A DNA stretch of 64,000 nucleotides from Pempheris klunzingeri (Eukaryota > Chordata > Actinopteri > Acropomatiformes > Pempheridae). The notes beneath the pieces were generated by a model that did not search any database, was not told the DNA's origin, and was given only the letters and a program-made list of their open reading frames with translations. Positions 45,201 through 64,000 of the stretch are shown here, piece after piece. The first letter of the stretch is position 1; every line of letters starts with the position of its first letter. The position numbers and the translations under genes are program-made. The stretch lies in contig NC_092032.1 of the NCBI RefSeq assembly GCF_042242105.1, forward strand, positions 6,304,415 to 6,368,414, given 5' to 3'.

Positions 45201-46436
45201 TTATATAGGGCTGTTGTTAATAACTGACTGGTTACTGACCAGGGTAGATTGCAGAGCTCTGTCGATGATATTCAACTTGCTTTCCGTCTTGTAGTCAAGA
45301 GCCTTGACAAGATTTTCTTGGGCTTTTTCCCACTTACCCAGCTGAGCCTCAGCCAGGGCCATATTGTGGAGAACCTGTGGCAGATATTGTATTAGAAACT
45401 TGTCACTATTTTAGGTGTTTTAAATCCCTCTTGTAGACCACAGTTAGGTATGATATTTAAAGAGTGGCTGATATTAAAATAAAAACAGACAAACTGTTTT
45501 TGAACCATTGGTTTTAACATAAAAGGGGTCATTAAGGTAGATTGGAAAAGGGTTAATGTACTCTACAGCTCTAAACTGTTTGACAGTGGTAGACAGAATA
45601 GGGAAGAGCAGCGTTATGTCCTCTGCTAACTTGTAAATGACATCACATGGAGGTATTACAAGAACATATATAGAACTGACTAGAGGCCTTTTAATGCTTA
45701 CCTCACATGCATATAATTTGTATCTGAGACCAAGTGCCTTGTAGTCAATCAGCTGGTTGCCTCGTAGTGCTTTTAGGGCACGCTGGAAATCACCTAAGCT
45801 CTCTTCATACCTTTGAATAGAAATAATCCAGGTAATTACTTCTGCGTGTAATAAACCACAAGACTTGTGAAAAATATTAGTAGTGATGAGGAATCAGATA
45901 TTTAGTATGCTGAATTTTGAAACATGAATGCGTCTTGCCTCTCCTTTTTGTAAAACGTGATTCCTCTTTGAAAAAAGGCAACAGCCAAATGTTCATCCTT
46001 GCGTATGCTGCAATCAAACGCCTGAAATACATCAGAAAATACAGTAACTTCCTCTAGAAGAATAGAGAAACGGAAAATTCTACTTCTTCTTTACCAGTGA
46101 CTTGCACTTTCAGACTGTTAAATAGCACAGCATTTGATCTCAGCTTTATCCAACACAACCGGACAAGATTTCACATTTTGGTGAGTAATAAGCTATTACA
46201 AAGTAAATGCTGCAGGTATTTATGTATAATGATTTACACTCATTTCTGAGGTAAAGACAAACCTTTTCAGCAGCATCCAAGTCTTGGTTAAGAAGATGGA
46301 GACAGCCAATGTCAAAACAAATTTTGGAGTTTGGTTCTTGGATAGACAGGAAAATCCTGAGGGCCTCCGGCAAATCCTGTCTGTCAACACAAGTCACAGC
46401 CTCGTCCCAGTGGCGCAGAGTTTCTACAAAAGACAT
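42257..46436 (-). CDS. ncf2: Neutrophil cytosolic factor 2 (p67phox), 14 coding exons
   Basis: p67phox is the cytosolic activator of the phagocyte NADPH oxidase (NOX2) and binds Rac-GTP. Exons on + coordinates: 46263-46436, 45939-46021, 45702-45810, 45240-45374, 44893-45000, 44612-44671, 44380-44423, 43866-44007, 43649-43714, 43487-43541, 43037-43178, 42834-42945, 42453-42570, 42257-42348. All are in phase, 479 residues (human 526). Domains: four TPRs ([50 protein letters not shown]); the activation segment [20 protein letters not shown]; a central SH3 ([28 protein letters not shown]); a short proline linker ([14 protein letters not shown]); a PB1 domain; and a C-terminal SH3 ([40 protein letters not shown]). 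Most of the length difference from human is in the linker between the central SH3 and PB1. The second intron uses a GC donor. Confidence 0.97.
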
Positions 46437-47299
46437 AGCAGCTGATTAGGAGCACACTGAGCTGCAGACCACACTGATTAAGCTCTTGTGATGTGTGCCA
46501 GTGAGATCAGGAAGTGTGATGACAGCAGCAGTGTTGCTACATTTATATCCACACCAAAACTACACAATTTGTAAGGTCCAATGGTTGCTGCTTCCCCTCC
46601 CCCTCTTGCATCTACATAATAGTTCAGTGTTTGTGTGTATGTTTCTATATTTTCCCATGTCACACTCTCTCCTAACAGTTTGCACATCACAAATGGGATG
46701 CATTAATCTCGAGGAAGGGAAACGATCAATCTTTTCTTAGCCTCTATGTTTAGGAGGGATGATACATACAGGAAGTGTAAGAAGACATTAAATGTAAAAA
46801 TAGATTATTTAAACATGCACTCGTCTTATCAACACGCAGTGGTCCACTGTACAGTGCAAAACTACAACTTCCGGAAAATGCTTTTAAAAACACATCGCTT
46901 GTAAACAGTCTAAATACCACGCACTATAGCGCACAATATGCCATCCTGGATTCTAAAACAAGTGAACAATTGCAACAATGCGACTCGTTTTTGTGTTGCC
47001 CACTTTCTGTATCCCAAAGTAAATACTGCTCTTATTTTGAAAAGACAGAAATGCGTACTTCCGTTATTCGTCCGGTTGACTCTAAATCAGTTGGCTTGAT
47101 GCTACATTATCAGACAACGGACCTTAATGATACGTAGGCCAGTGAAAAGGGAAATATGCGGCGATTAATAAGATATGTGCCTAATGCTACGCTATAGATG
47201 GAGAGCTCATGTGCTGTTAAGTCGGTTAGCTTAGTGTAGCCTCTTGTGACCGTGTTTACACAAAGCTAGCCGTCCAGTTGGCTAATGTAAGCTAGCAAA
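46437..47299. promoter_or_regulatory. Head-to-head interval between ncf2 and garem1
   Basis: This 863-base gap holds both 5' ends. An ACTACAACTTCCGG element near 46860-46875 resembles combined ZNF143/ETS promoter motifs, and another ETS-type TTCCG lies near 47060. No TATA box is obvious. Upstream leader exons for ncf2 are possible but not resolved. Confidence 0.5.
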
Positions 47300-54247
<6,948 letters not shown>

Positions 54248-56694
54248 CAGGATATGACACAAAATCCTATTAAAAAGCAGAGAAAGACATGCCTTCGGCA
54301 TATATGCTATGCACACCAAGCCAGAAAGAGTTTCTTTTTGTATGATATGAATTCATTTCCTTGTTACTATATTGTGGGGAAGATGGTGCTGTTCCCCAGC
54401 CCACGTAAAGTCTGTGACTGTTATATACTGACTGAATGGAATCATTTGGCACTTTCATGAAGTACTTTTTTACCCAAAGCCTACTAGTGTTCACGCAGTT
54501 ACACAAATCCTAATTTGCACCGACAAATTTATGACAAAGACAGGCAAACTTTATTAAGAGATCTGCCTGATTGGATATTGTATGCTTTTATTCTGAAAGG
54601 GGAATATCACAACTTTCCAGGAAAACCAAAACAGGATGGACTATAATGTATTGTTAATTTACCAAGTGAAAAAACATTGTAAAAAGCAGTTTGATTTTAA
54701 TAGTGGTCAGATTTGCCAGATTTGACAACAAAAAGGTTTAATTTATTATTATCAGTTCTAAACATGAATCAAAATATTTGATTTAATTCACTACGGTTGA
54801 ATGAAGTCAAGACCTGCCTGCTGCTAACAGGTATTAAGATGCACTTGCACATGTTCTTTTGAAAATCCGCCCCTTCGAGCTCGGTCTGAATCAGTGAACA
54901 TTCATAAGTTTTCTTAACAAGAATCAGTGGATGATATGAACCTTGTCTCTAAAGCCTGTGGTATCATACTGATGTACAATTCCTTAGAAAATGAATTGGA
55001 AACACGAGACAGGGGAGCTGTGGTATTACTGAATATGAGTTCATTTAACAGCTCTAAATACATTATAAAATCCTTTCATTCTTGAGTTCTGGTATGTTGA
55101 ATAAAGCCAAAAACATCAGCTTTTAACGTAAGCGGAGAAGCTGTCTGTACATCAATCTGATACCAAGTGGGCTGGTTTACTGTCTAATTCTAGACAAAAT
55201 GTTGCATGTATTTAACCCAACTGAGCTTTGTTGTTTGTTCTACTTTAAGGAGCTATGCTAGTAAGATTGAGCCAAATCAAATGATCATCACGGTCAATAG
55301 CAACAAGATGTCATATTTGCCAACTCTTCTTATGCAAAGCTTTATTTTGTTGCCTTTTTAATCTAAATTTAAATTCAACTATATTACTACTTGCTTTAAC
55401 CTACAACATCTCTGCTAAAAAAAAAAAAAAAAAAAAAAGGAACTTAAGGTTGTTTATAACTGAGAGACTGACAGAGGCCTAACAAAACAATGTCCTAAAC
55501 TCTAAAACTAACATGGAAATAACCAACAGAGGTTATGGACCACGACGCTCTACATAAAACAGGAAATTATGCATCATGCACTTTGGTCGATTTCAGCTTA
55601 ATTAATTGCAGTTAAGATCATTAAATATAAATCTATGAACAGAAGAGTTTCTATGTAGAGAGTGAACGCACCACATGCTTTTTCAAAACTAAAACGGTAC
55701 TTCTCCTTCGTCCTCATTGTATCTATTGTAAGTGTCCTCTAATGCAAGAAACAAGTAAAAGATAGCTTTGCTGCGCCTTAACCCAGAGACCTTAAAGTAT
55801 CTAATATTTCACTTCGGCTTAACATTTTCATTTAGTCAGCCTCTTGAGAATATATATTCGAACAGGAACATGTTAAGTGTATATTTCTGTAAGCCTCAAG
55901 AAGCATGTAAGCGAAAATTGAAAGTGATCAGCTAAAATGAAATATTGGTTTGTATTGGTACCAAACTTTTTTTTTTTTCTATATCCTTGATTCAGAGTTG
56001 ATTTATTTATGCAGCTATTGAACATAATGCAGAAATATGCAGAACAGTTATTGTCAGGCTGTTGGTATGGCTGATACATGAGGTGCTTCAGCAACAACAG
56101 CCTTCCTACTACCCAGGTCTCATCTGATGGCCAACAGCTGGTTTTTTTGTGTTTTCTTTTTGCAGCGGGGTGTTACATATTTTACTTGATATTATTTTTT
56201 ATGGAAGTGCAAATGTAATGTCATTTTTAAAAAAAAAACAAAAAAAACAGTGATTACTAATGTTGAAAATATTTTTGAGGGAAAAAAAAAGCTAATGTTC
56301 AAATTTCTGTCTTTTTTTTTTTTTTATCCTGTGCTACTTGGGTTTATACAGTAAATGTATAAAAATAGTGCATTAAAATAATAGTCACAAGGAGAGAAAA
56401 AAAACCCTGCAAGCCTCAGTCACACTACATGGACAGTGACCAAAAAATAATGTCAATAAACCACTTGTCTGGGCAATTTTCCAGATTTCCTTGTATGTGT
56501 AACTTGGTCAGTTTCCACATTTTTCTATGGGGAATGGCACGTGTACCTTGATACTATTATGATATGGTGGTTAAAGTCCTATGCAGTAGCCGTGGCGCTG
56601 CAAACCAAGGAACAACTCAGCAATGGAGTATTATGTTTATTGAAATTGCCAGTGTTGTTGCATGCCAAAAGAATAATTTTACCTGAATAATAAA
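54248..56694 (+). other. garem1 3' UTR
   Basis: This AT-rich stretch has no coding ORF. Canonical AATAAA hexamers lie at 55100-55105, 56455-56460 and 56689-56694. A run of 22 A lies at 55417-55438, with further A- and T-rich tracts near 55970, 56230 and 56310. Human GAREM1 also has a long 3' UTR. The true end is most likely near 56.5-56.7 kb. Confidence 0.55.
55417..55438 (+). repeat. Poly-A run (22 A) in the garem1 3' UTR
   Basis: A homopolymer long enough to prime oligo-dT internally, so cDNA ends mapped here may be artefacts. Confidence 0.9.
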
Positions 56695-59013
56695 CCAAGA
56701 TATAAACTGTGAACACACTACATCAACTGACCCAATTCCGTTTATACCACCACCATCAAGCTCTCAATACTAAAAGGCATTCCACCTTGATGATGCCTGT
56801 CGACTCTGGGCTGAGACCTACATGACTTACTGCCATTGTTGTGCAAAAAGGAGGGAAATAACTGTGACTGTGGCGTTTGATAGCATTTGGAAGGTCAGCA
56901 TTACTGAACTCTTGAGTTATGGACAGTTATCTTTGAACTCAAATCTTGTTTCCATATTTTTGATTGTATTAAAAATGGATTAACTGATGTTTGTGTGTGT
57001 GTTTTTTTTTTGTTTTTTTTTAAGTCATATAACAGTTCAGTTGCTCAATAATTTCATACAGTCTACCAAAACTACTCTTAATTAACAAATCCTAAGTTAT
57101 TGTAGAAACAAGTTTAGACGTGATGGATGTAGAGATTTTAAGAACCTCTAAAATCAAACATGACCGGTCAACAAAGTGCAGAAATTCCTGAGTAGAGCTT
57201 TGCGAGATATTCTGAAATATTTCAGAAACCAGTAAAGTGCCTCATCAGTTCTGCTTTTCTGAAGCCTTCCAGCCGCAGTTTCCTGCCTTGCGTCAAGCAG
57301 GTAACATCACAGTTGAAAGGTAACACCAGTTCTGCTTTTTATAAAAAGACGAATTTGTTCTCATTAGCCTGCAGTGATTACATATTCTTTAAAGTCAAAA
57401 CTTTGATATCATGTATGAGGAAACACAATACTTCTCTTATGTATATTAAGAGTTTAATTTAAGAAATTTGGAATAACCCCATCAACAGAAGTTCCTCTGA
57501 CTTTTTATTAGGCGGAAACAAAAACTGATGTAGACCTCAGTTTCAGTTCATTGCAATGCAGGTTATGCAAATATATCTGTTAGTAGACACTTTATTCTGG
57601 CTCACTATTGAGGGAAACCCTACACACACACTTTTCTCACACACACTACGCAACTGTCTCTTACATGAGCACACACACACACACAGAATCTTTGGACACA
57701 AACAAAGGGAACTTGTAAAACGACATAGATCATATTATTATCATCATATGAGACAAAGGCGTAGCTAATAAGTGATGTTGGATCAGTGTTCAATTAAGGT
57801 CACCGGTTGCATGGCTCAGCTTACTGGTACAGCAAAACGGAACACAGAAATCCACATTGTCATGAACTGTGGTTTTCCTGCTATAACGAGCCAAAATGGC
57901 CACTACGAGAATAGTTTATGTTTGAGAATTGTGGCTAAACTGACAAAGAAGCTTTCACATAAATGTAATCTCGGCATTCAAGCTTTTCCACACTGGTCAA
58001 TTTCCATTTTCACTTTTATCATAAGTGCTTCCTTTTTTTATTTTCAAATTGCCATTTCAGCAACATCCACTTGTCTTTTGAATCTCAAATCCCCTTCTTC
58101 CCGTCATTGTGCTTTCCATTACTGTAATGTAGTTTGTATTTTCACTCCTAATCTTCTTTCGGGGCAAATTTGTCCTCACACATTCAGACTTGGACTCTTT
58201 CACTACAACACATGTACACTTATGTACATTTGTTTTTATTGTAAGTTTAACCAAAATGTTAGCTGGTAATCTGAACCATAAAGACGTCCTTCATGACCAA
58301 CGGGTGAAAACATCCTGTTGACTCACTGCTATTATTACACTATCCTCTAATACAGAGGGAATTCCTCTTTCATTAATCAAGCTAGACAGTTAGACAATGT
58401 TTGCTGTCCTTATTATAATAAACAGCAGAGTCTGAGATCAATGACATTTAATTTTCCAATAGCAGTAACTTTTTTCTTGTTGTAGAGGTCCGACAGACAC
58501 ATGGCATCAGTAGGGGGTGGACCCCACTGAGAAATTATATTATTACTAGGCTTGTGACTCCTGCTGGTGGGTCTGGGCACCTGCATGCAAGAGGTAGCAT
58601 GAATCTAAAGACACAGTGACTGTCAAATGAAGCTATGACAGGTTAGAGAGAGGGCGCTCTAACACGTACATGGATGGTCAGTAAATAAATGGATGGAATG
58701 AAACTTTTTTGCATAAATACACAATGAATGCTTAATCTGACCAACACTAATGTGTACATGGGTATCAAAGGTCACCTACAGAATTATCAGTGTCAAACAA
58801 AGAAAAAATGACGACACTGCTTTTGATAAACTTAACTAGATTTTCCCTCCCTGTGATTATTATCTCTAAACAAAAGTCGACAGCCATGCTAGCATGTATG
58901 AAATAATGAATTTGTGCATGTTCGCAGTATTAACCACATACAAAAATGTGATCACTTTGGTCATCTATTTACAAATCAGCCTCTCAAACACCTCAAGCTG
59001 CAGTTCAACATTT
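56695..59013. other. Interval between the garem1 and prkdc 3' ends
   Basis: The two genes converge here. CA-rich stretches lie near 57620-57690. The longest ORF, 57772-58269 (165 codons), has no recognisable family and a random-looking composition, so it is not called. Nothing else is supported. Confidence 0.55.
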
Positions 59014-59019
59014 TTTATT
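59014..59019 (-). terminator. prkdc candidate polyadenylation signal AATAAA
   Basis: A minus-strand hexamer about 240 bases past the prkdc stop. Confidence 0.5.
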
Positions 59020-59260
59020 TTAGACTGAAGTAACAAGGCATTAATAAAAGACTGATAACCGGTTCGCTTCAAAAGAATTTCAAATTCTCAAGTCAAGTAT
59101 GAGACAATATCCCGATCGTGCTATAACACAATACATGAAAGTGATGACATGTTCAAATGTATTTCCTTGACGTGTATAAAACATAGCTGTTCACCTAACA
59201 TAGGACTGACTTGAGACTTATTGTCAATAACTGTTTAGAAATATTTCACCCATCAAAGAA

Positions 59261-62200
59261 TCAGACCCATGGTTCCCAGCCCGCCCAAACTCGGCCAAGC
59301 ACATTTGGGTCCATGGCTTGGTCCAGCAGACAGTCTACCTGCTTCTCCACCGACAAGTTTGCAGCTGGAAGCCTGGCGCGAACGTTGTGCTCCTCAGTCC
59401 CCAAGGCCACAGACTGCATCCCCGAAAAGGCGCCGTCCTTCTCAAAGCCCAGCTTCAGCTCCTCACTGACAAAATAAACCAACATCTAATCACGCACGAG
59501 TAAAATTCGCCATAATGGATGCCAAGAATTCAAAGTTTTACAAAATCTTATTCTTAGTTAAAAATCCCTCGGTGTGGATTATTAATTTTCCTACCATATT
59601 ATAATTTGATGATGTACCTGGTTATGGTGGCTGGATTTGCTCCTTCAAGTTTTCTTCTGGCAAAGTTCACCTTCTGTAAGGGATACCAGTTGATTTCTTT
59701 GGTGTTTATGCTCTCCGTCCACGTGCCTCCTTTCTTCAGTTGTTTCAGCTCAAAGTTCTGTAAAGTAATGTGGGAGATAATTAATAGGCAATTTATTTAC
59801 TGTATAAAGAAACAGTATTAATTTAAAATTTGTCACATATTACAAAAACTTTGAAGAGATATTAACAGATTTGCACCACATATTGTGTCCACAGACACTT
59901 TATTAAATACCCTTGCTGCCTTCATTTGCACTTTACTTGGCAAACATCAGAAACAGGTCAGGAATTCAGTGTTTCATCGAAACCTTGTGGCGGGAATGAT
60001 GGTTACCTTCCAGTCGAGCGAAGGCTCCTTCACGAACACATCCATGGTGTTCAGCAAAAGGTCTGGCTCAGCCCTGTAAGCTCGCAGGGAGTGGACCATT
60101 ACACTCTGGATCAAACCCGACTCCTTCAAGGGTTGCATTAGATTAACAAACTGCTGTGTCAGCCGGAAAGGCATGAGCTCAGGCACAGCGAGGAACTGTG
60201 TGGACAGACAAGATTGCACGGAGAGGATGAATGGCAATATTTGCGGTTTACTTAGCAAAATTATTTTGGTCAAGACTAAAATCTCTCATCACTGAGTTAC
60301 AATGTTTTCAGTTGTGCCATCAGTGAAACAAGCATGACTAACCTGTGTTGCTGAACCGAATGCATGACCAAAGTCAATGCCAATCATGCCTCCTGTTTCC
60401 ATGTTGATCATGAAGTTAGACAGATGGCGGTCTCCAATACCGAGGATCCAGTGGCTCACACACAGCAAGGCATGAGAGCTGATGAAGTGGGAGCGTAACG
60501 AAAGAAAGGCCTCAGGACTGTTGCACATCTTCAGAAAAGCTCTCCTGCGAATTGAAAAAGAGAAGACATGTTGTTTACCGCAAGTGTTTACCCTCATGAG
60601 CAGTTTTGTATTGAAGAGATTCTTACTTCAGGAGATCACCGGGCACATGCTGCAACACTTTCAAAAAGTTGTTGACAGTCTCAGCACGCTTCGCTTTCCT
60701 GGCAAAAAATAAATATGGTGTAGGTCATTGCTGTCTCATGATCAATATTTGATCAAATAGGAACAATTTTGTGCAGAATCTGTTAAATTTACTATCCACA
60801 GCTGTTATTATCTGAAACCACCTTTTTCACAATCAACAAAATTTCAAAACTCACTCGGTAAGTTACTAGATGTATCCAGCATTTTATGAACACAAATGAA
60901 CATCCATGAGACTTACTTGTAAGCCGGACTGTATAGTTCCACACTAGGCACATTTGGATTTGAAGCAAAGGTTGAGAGCCACTTGTTATAATCGTCACCA
61001 CACCTGGAAGAGAAAGACATCACACAGTTTGTTAAGAAACAAAACACCATTGAGATGTGCATCTGCACAAAACACTTAAATAGTGGGAATAAAATCCTGA
61101 TCACATCTCTCTGCTTTATGCTGCACTATGTAAAGGATACAGAATTAAGTTATTTTAAAATGACATCCAAATAAATAAATGTAAATGCACTGCATGTACT
61201 GTACCTCCTTGCCCTTAGCTCCTCCTGCTCAGTCATTGTGCCACACAGGAACTCTTTCAGAGTGCAGGTGTTCTCCATCCATTCAATCACACCAATTCTG
61301 AAAAGGGAGTGAGATGAGATTACCGTGGTTTTTTTTCCTAGTGTTCATGTAGTATTTTGTATAACAGCTGTGAAGTTTTTAGATTAAGTTTAACTGGAAG
61401 GACGGACAGACAAGTCCCACTACCTTGTGGTGATGGGAATGACTTGATAGGTGCGCAGCTGCAAGCCTTTGCGTGCGCAGGCAGCGTCGTGACTCAGCAA
61501 AATGTTCATGACAGCAAAAAGCTGCTCAATGCGTTGGTCCTGGCGGAGGTCCTCCCCACCCTTCACCAGGAAGGGGTGGTCGCGTTCATCATCCCCACGA
61601 ATGATCAGACGTTTGGGGCGGCGGATGGAGGACATAACCTTTACCTGTCGGGCACAAATTCCACGTTGGGATTTCACACGTGACATTAGAACATTTTAAA
61701 TATCATGTTAGAGTAAATGACAATAAAAGCATACCCTTTCATCAAAGCCTGTTATTTTTGCATGATACTCTGGCAGAGGTTTAGATCGGCCATCATATTG
61801 TCCTACAACACAAGGGAGAGGAAGGAAAGCATGTTCATCAGAGAATAGAAGAGTTCAACAGAAGACACATTTTATTTTCAGTTGGGAATTGTAGGCCCCC
61901 TAAATAACAGACCATCAAATACACTGCAGTGATCAGAAATAACCACACTAGAAGAATGACATAAACAAGACGTGAACACAAACGTTTCATATTTCCAGAG
62001 TTCACATGAACCTGATTTCAATACCTGTATTTTTAAGCTACTGACCTGGGATCTCCAGTGCATTACTGAATGGATCTGCTTTAAATTCACTCAGCCAGGG
62101 CGAGTATTCCTTCAGGTTCCCTGGTTCCCTCTGAAATCCACGCATGGATGTTGCCAGAGCATCCACCTGCCGCATAAAGCTTTTTTCTTTTCTCTTTTCA

Positions 62201-62828
62201 AACAGCTTGCTGCCTTTAGGCCCCAGCAGTTTCTCCACATCTTTAGCAAATTTCTGTTAAATCAAAAACATAAAAAATGGCTGCAATAAACACCATAATA
62301 ATAGAGTCTAACTGGACCTTGTCACTTGTTGTTTTTTTGGGATAAAGTGAAAATGAAATGAAATTGAAGTTTGTAGCAATAAACAACATGCAGAAATAAT
62401 CACTGTGACTGAAAAGAATACAAATGAAAAATTACAAATGAACAGAAAACAAGAGTATACATGCTCTTCCTAAACGAAAGATAAAAAGCAAACTACTAAC
62501 TTGGATAAATTTCTTGCGAAACATTCCATGACCGACTTTGTTACGATCCCCGAGTGAAGAGTACATCTCGTCATACATGTTGCCCATCCGTTTCTTGTCG
62601 AAGCTTGTTTTTTCCATTTCATTTTTCACACAATCCCACCAATCCTGCGTGAACCAAATGACACCAATCAAAGACAGGCCAAAAACCAAGGAGGCGGCAG
62701 CTTCATTCATTCACGGTCGAATTTGCACTTATTACCTTAAAAATCATCTCCGGGTTTGTAAGCTGCTGCAGTGCATCCACAAAGTTCTTCACAGCTCTTC
62801 CCTTATCCAGCATGCTCCTGATCCTGTT

Positions 62829-62861
<33 letters not shown>

Positions 62862-64000
62862 TAGCAAGCAGAATTGTAATTTCCCCTTCTTCCCTGGTCA
62901 ACACAGTTTACCTTTCAACAAATTCCTGCAGCTGGTATCCTGTAGCTGAGTCTTCAAACTGGTAACTCTCGCTGCTGATCATTACAGCATAAACCACTGC
63001 TTGAGGGTAGCACTCTGCTATCTGCCCAATGCAGTGCTGCACTGCCACAGCTTCAGGCTTGTCCAAAAGGGCGACCATTTGACCGATCCAGCCAATCAGC
63101 ATCCAGCAGGGGACTGACATCATCTACACATGGATGGAAAGACAGTAGTGTCACCGCGTACAACTAAAGCAAGCATATATTACAGGACACTGCATCATAC
63201 TGAAATGCAGGAGCCTCACTACAGCGTTGATGTGGTGTTTTACTTCCAAAGTTGGGGACCATCTCAAAACATAGAACTGCCATGAATTAAAATAAGTGTA
63301 TTTTGAGCCCTACATGAAGGTTTTGATATTTTGCAAATGCAAAGTGGGATAAACTGCATTAGTGTGAGTTTACTCTCCACTATATCCTTGGTCTTAACAC
63401 ACTAACCTTGTTCGTCATGAGGTCCAGAGTCTCCGATGGGTACGACTCAATGATCTGCAGCAGACGTGGGAACCTGAGGCGAGCTTCCTCCGAGTTCATC
63501 TTCAGCGCTTTCAGCATGCTCTCCACTACATGAACAGGCAGCGCCAACAGGTCTGGAAACTGGCTTTCTGTAACAAAACGCAAAAATGTACAAAATGACT
63601 GGTTGGTGGAGGAAGTGCAAATGTTGAACCCTTGCTATCATTGCTATCCCTTTTATATATCTGGGTGTATGAGGCTCGCGGGGTCAGTGTTACACATTAA
63701 TGTGCAGGCCTAGTTTACGGCAATTTTGGATTTATGTAATTTTTGCATCAATGTGATGGAATACATTCATCTGTAATGTGAGGGGATGAGAGAGAAGGGA
63801 GAAAATGTGGCAAAGCTACTCAGGCAAAGTTAAGCCAGAGACTTTGAGCTAAATCATCGGCACAGCTGACGTGAAAATACTTTTAAACCCAATTAGTTAA
63901 TACAACAACTCACCAGTATCACTTTGCTCCTCCTCTCGCAGCAGTTTGTCACAGAAGTCAGCCAAAGCCATGTATGTTTCAATGATGCTGCTGCTTTCCA
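59261..64000 (-). CDS. prkdc: DNA-dependent protein kinase catalytic subunit, C-terminal part (FAT end, kinase, FATC); 5' end outside the window
   Basis: DNA-PKcs is the Ku-recruited PI3K-like kinase of non-homologous end joining. Exons on + coordinates: 63914->64000, 63407-63567, 62912-63123, 62736-62823, 62501-62644, 62046-62253, 61735-61802, 61424-61644, 61205-61297, 60917-61003, 60627-60698, 60343-60544, 60007-60195, 59618-59757, 59261-59465. All are in phase. Seen: [19 protein letters not shown], the N-lobe [20 protein letters not shown] and [16 protein letters not shown] (ATP-binding lysine region), catalytic loop [16 protein letters not shown], the DFG-containing [15 protein letters not shown], and the FATC tail [16 protein letters not shown] ending at the stop. 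All active-site motifs are intact. The protein is about 4,100 residues in vertebrates, so only roughly the last sixth is present. Confidence 0.98.
62830..62860. repeat. (CA)n microsatellite in a prkdc intron
   Basis: About 15 CA units immediately beside the acceptor of exon 62736-62823. On the transcribed strand this is a (TG)n tract just ahead of the acceptor AG. Confidence 0.95.

Noticed and set aside
57772-58269. 165-codon plus-strand ORF downstream of garem1
   Set aside because: No family resemblance, no splice context, composition typical of AT-rich non-coding DNA, and it lies beyond the likely garem1 3' end.

Overview
The window is vertebrate nuclear DNA, almost certainly from a ray-finned (teleost) fish. 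Ten multi-exon protein genes can be read by joining ORFs at splice sites, and each matches a known vertebrate protein. Introns are compact. The repeats are teleost-type: a high-copy fish interspersed repeat, a LINE-2 3' tail and a decayed LINE reverse-transcriptase fragment. There are no operons, CRISPR arrays or prokaryotic genes.

Layout from left to right. 1-808: first coding exon of the AHR repressor gene ahrr on the minus strand; the rest of that gene lies left of the window. About 1-8.4 kb: non-coding, with CpG-rich patches and a cluster of dioxin-response-element cores. 9.19-16.47 kb: anks6 (-), 17 coding exons. 17.6-19.3 kb: rps20 (+), with a SNORD54-like C/D snoRNA in its second intron. 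20.8-27.4 kb: kif20a (+), 18 coding exons. 28.4-32.2 kb: an RGS9-anchor-protein (R9AP) type gene (+). 34.2-37.6 kb: mcur1 (+). 39.0-41.9 kb: dph2 (+). 42.3-46.4 kb: ncf2 (-), tail to tail with dph2. 47.3-54.2 kb: garem1 (+), with a long 3' UTR. 59.3-64.0 kb: the 3' half of the catalytic region of prkdc (-), continuing past the right edge.

The genes do unrelated housekeeping or tissue-specific jobs: translation, cytokinesis, diphthamide synthesis, mitochondrial calcium uptake, NADPH oxidase activation, EGFR/MAPK signalling, DNA repair, cilia and phototransduction. They sit together by vertebrate linkage, not as a pathway. Exon boundaries were set by hand, and the lengths are phase-consistent in every gene.

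I found no credible undescribed system. The points most worth a second look are two GC-AG introns (kif20a, ncf2), the snoRNA, an AHR-response-element cluster upstream of ahrr, OTX/CRX-type sites around the R9AP gene, a CTCF-core match across an anks6 splice acceptor, a perfect G-quadruplex motif, an in-frame LPD peptide repeat in anks6, and the LINE fossil in garem1.
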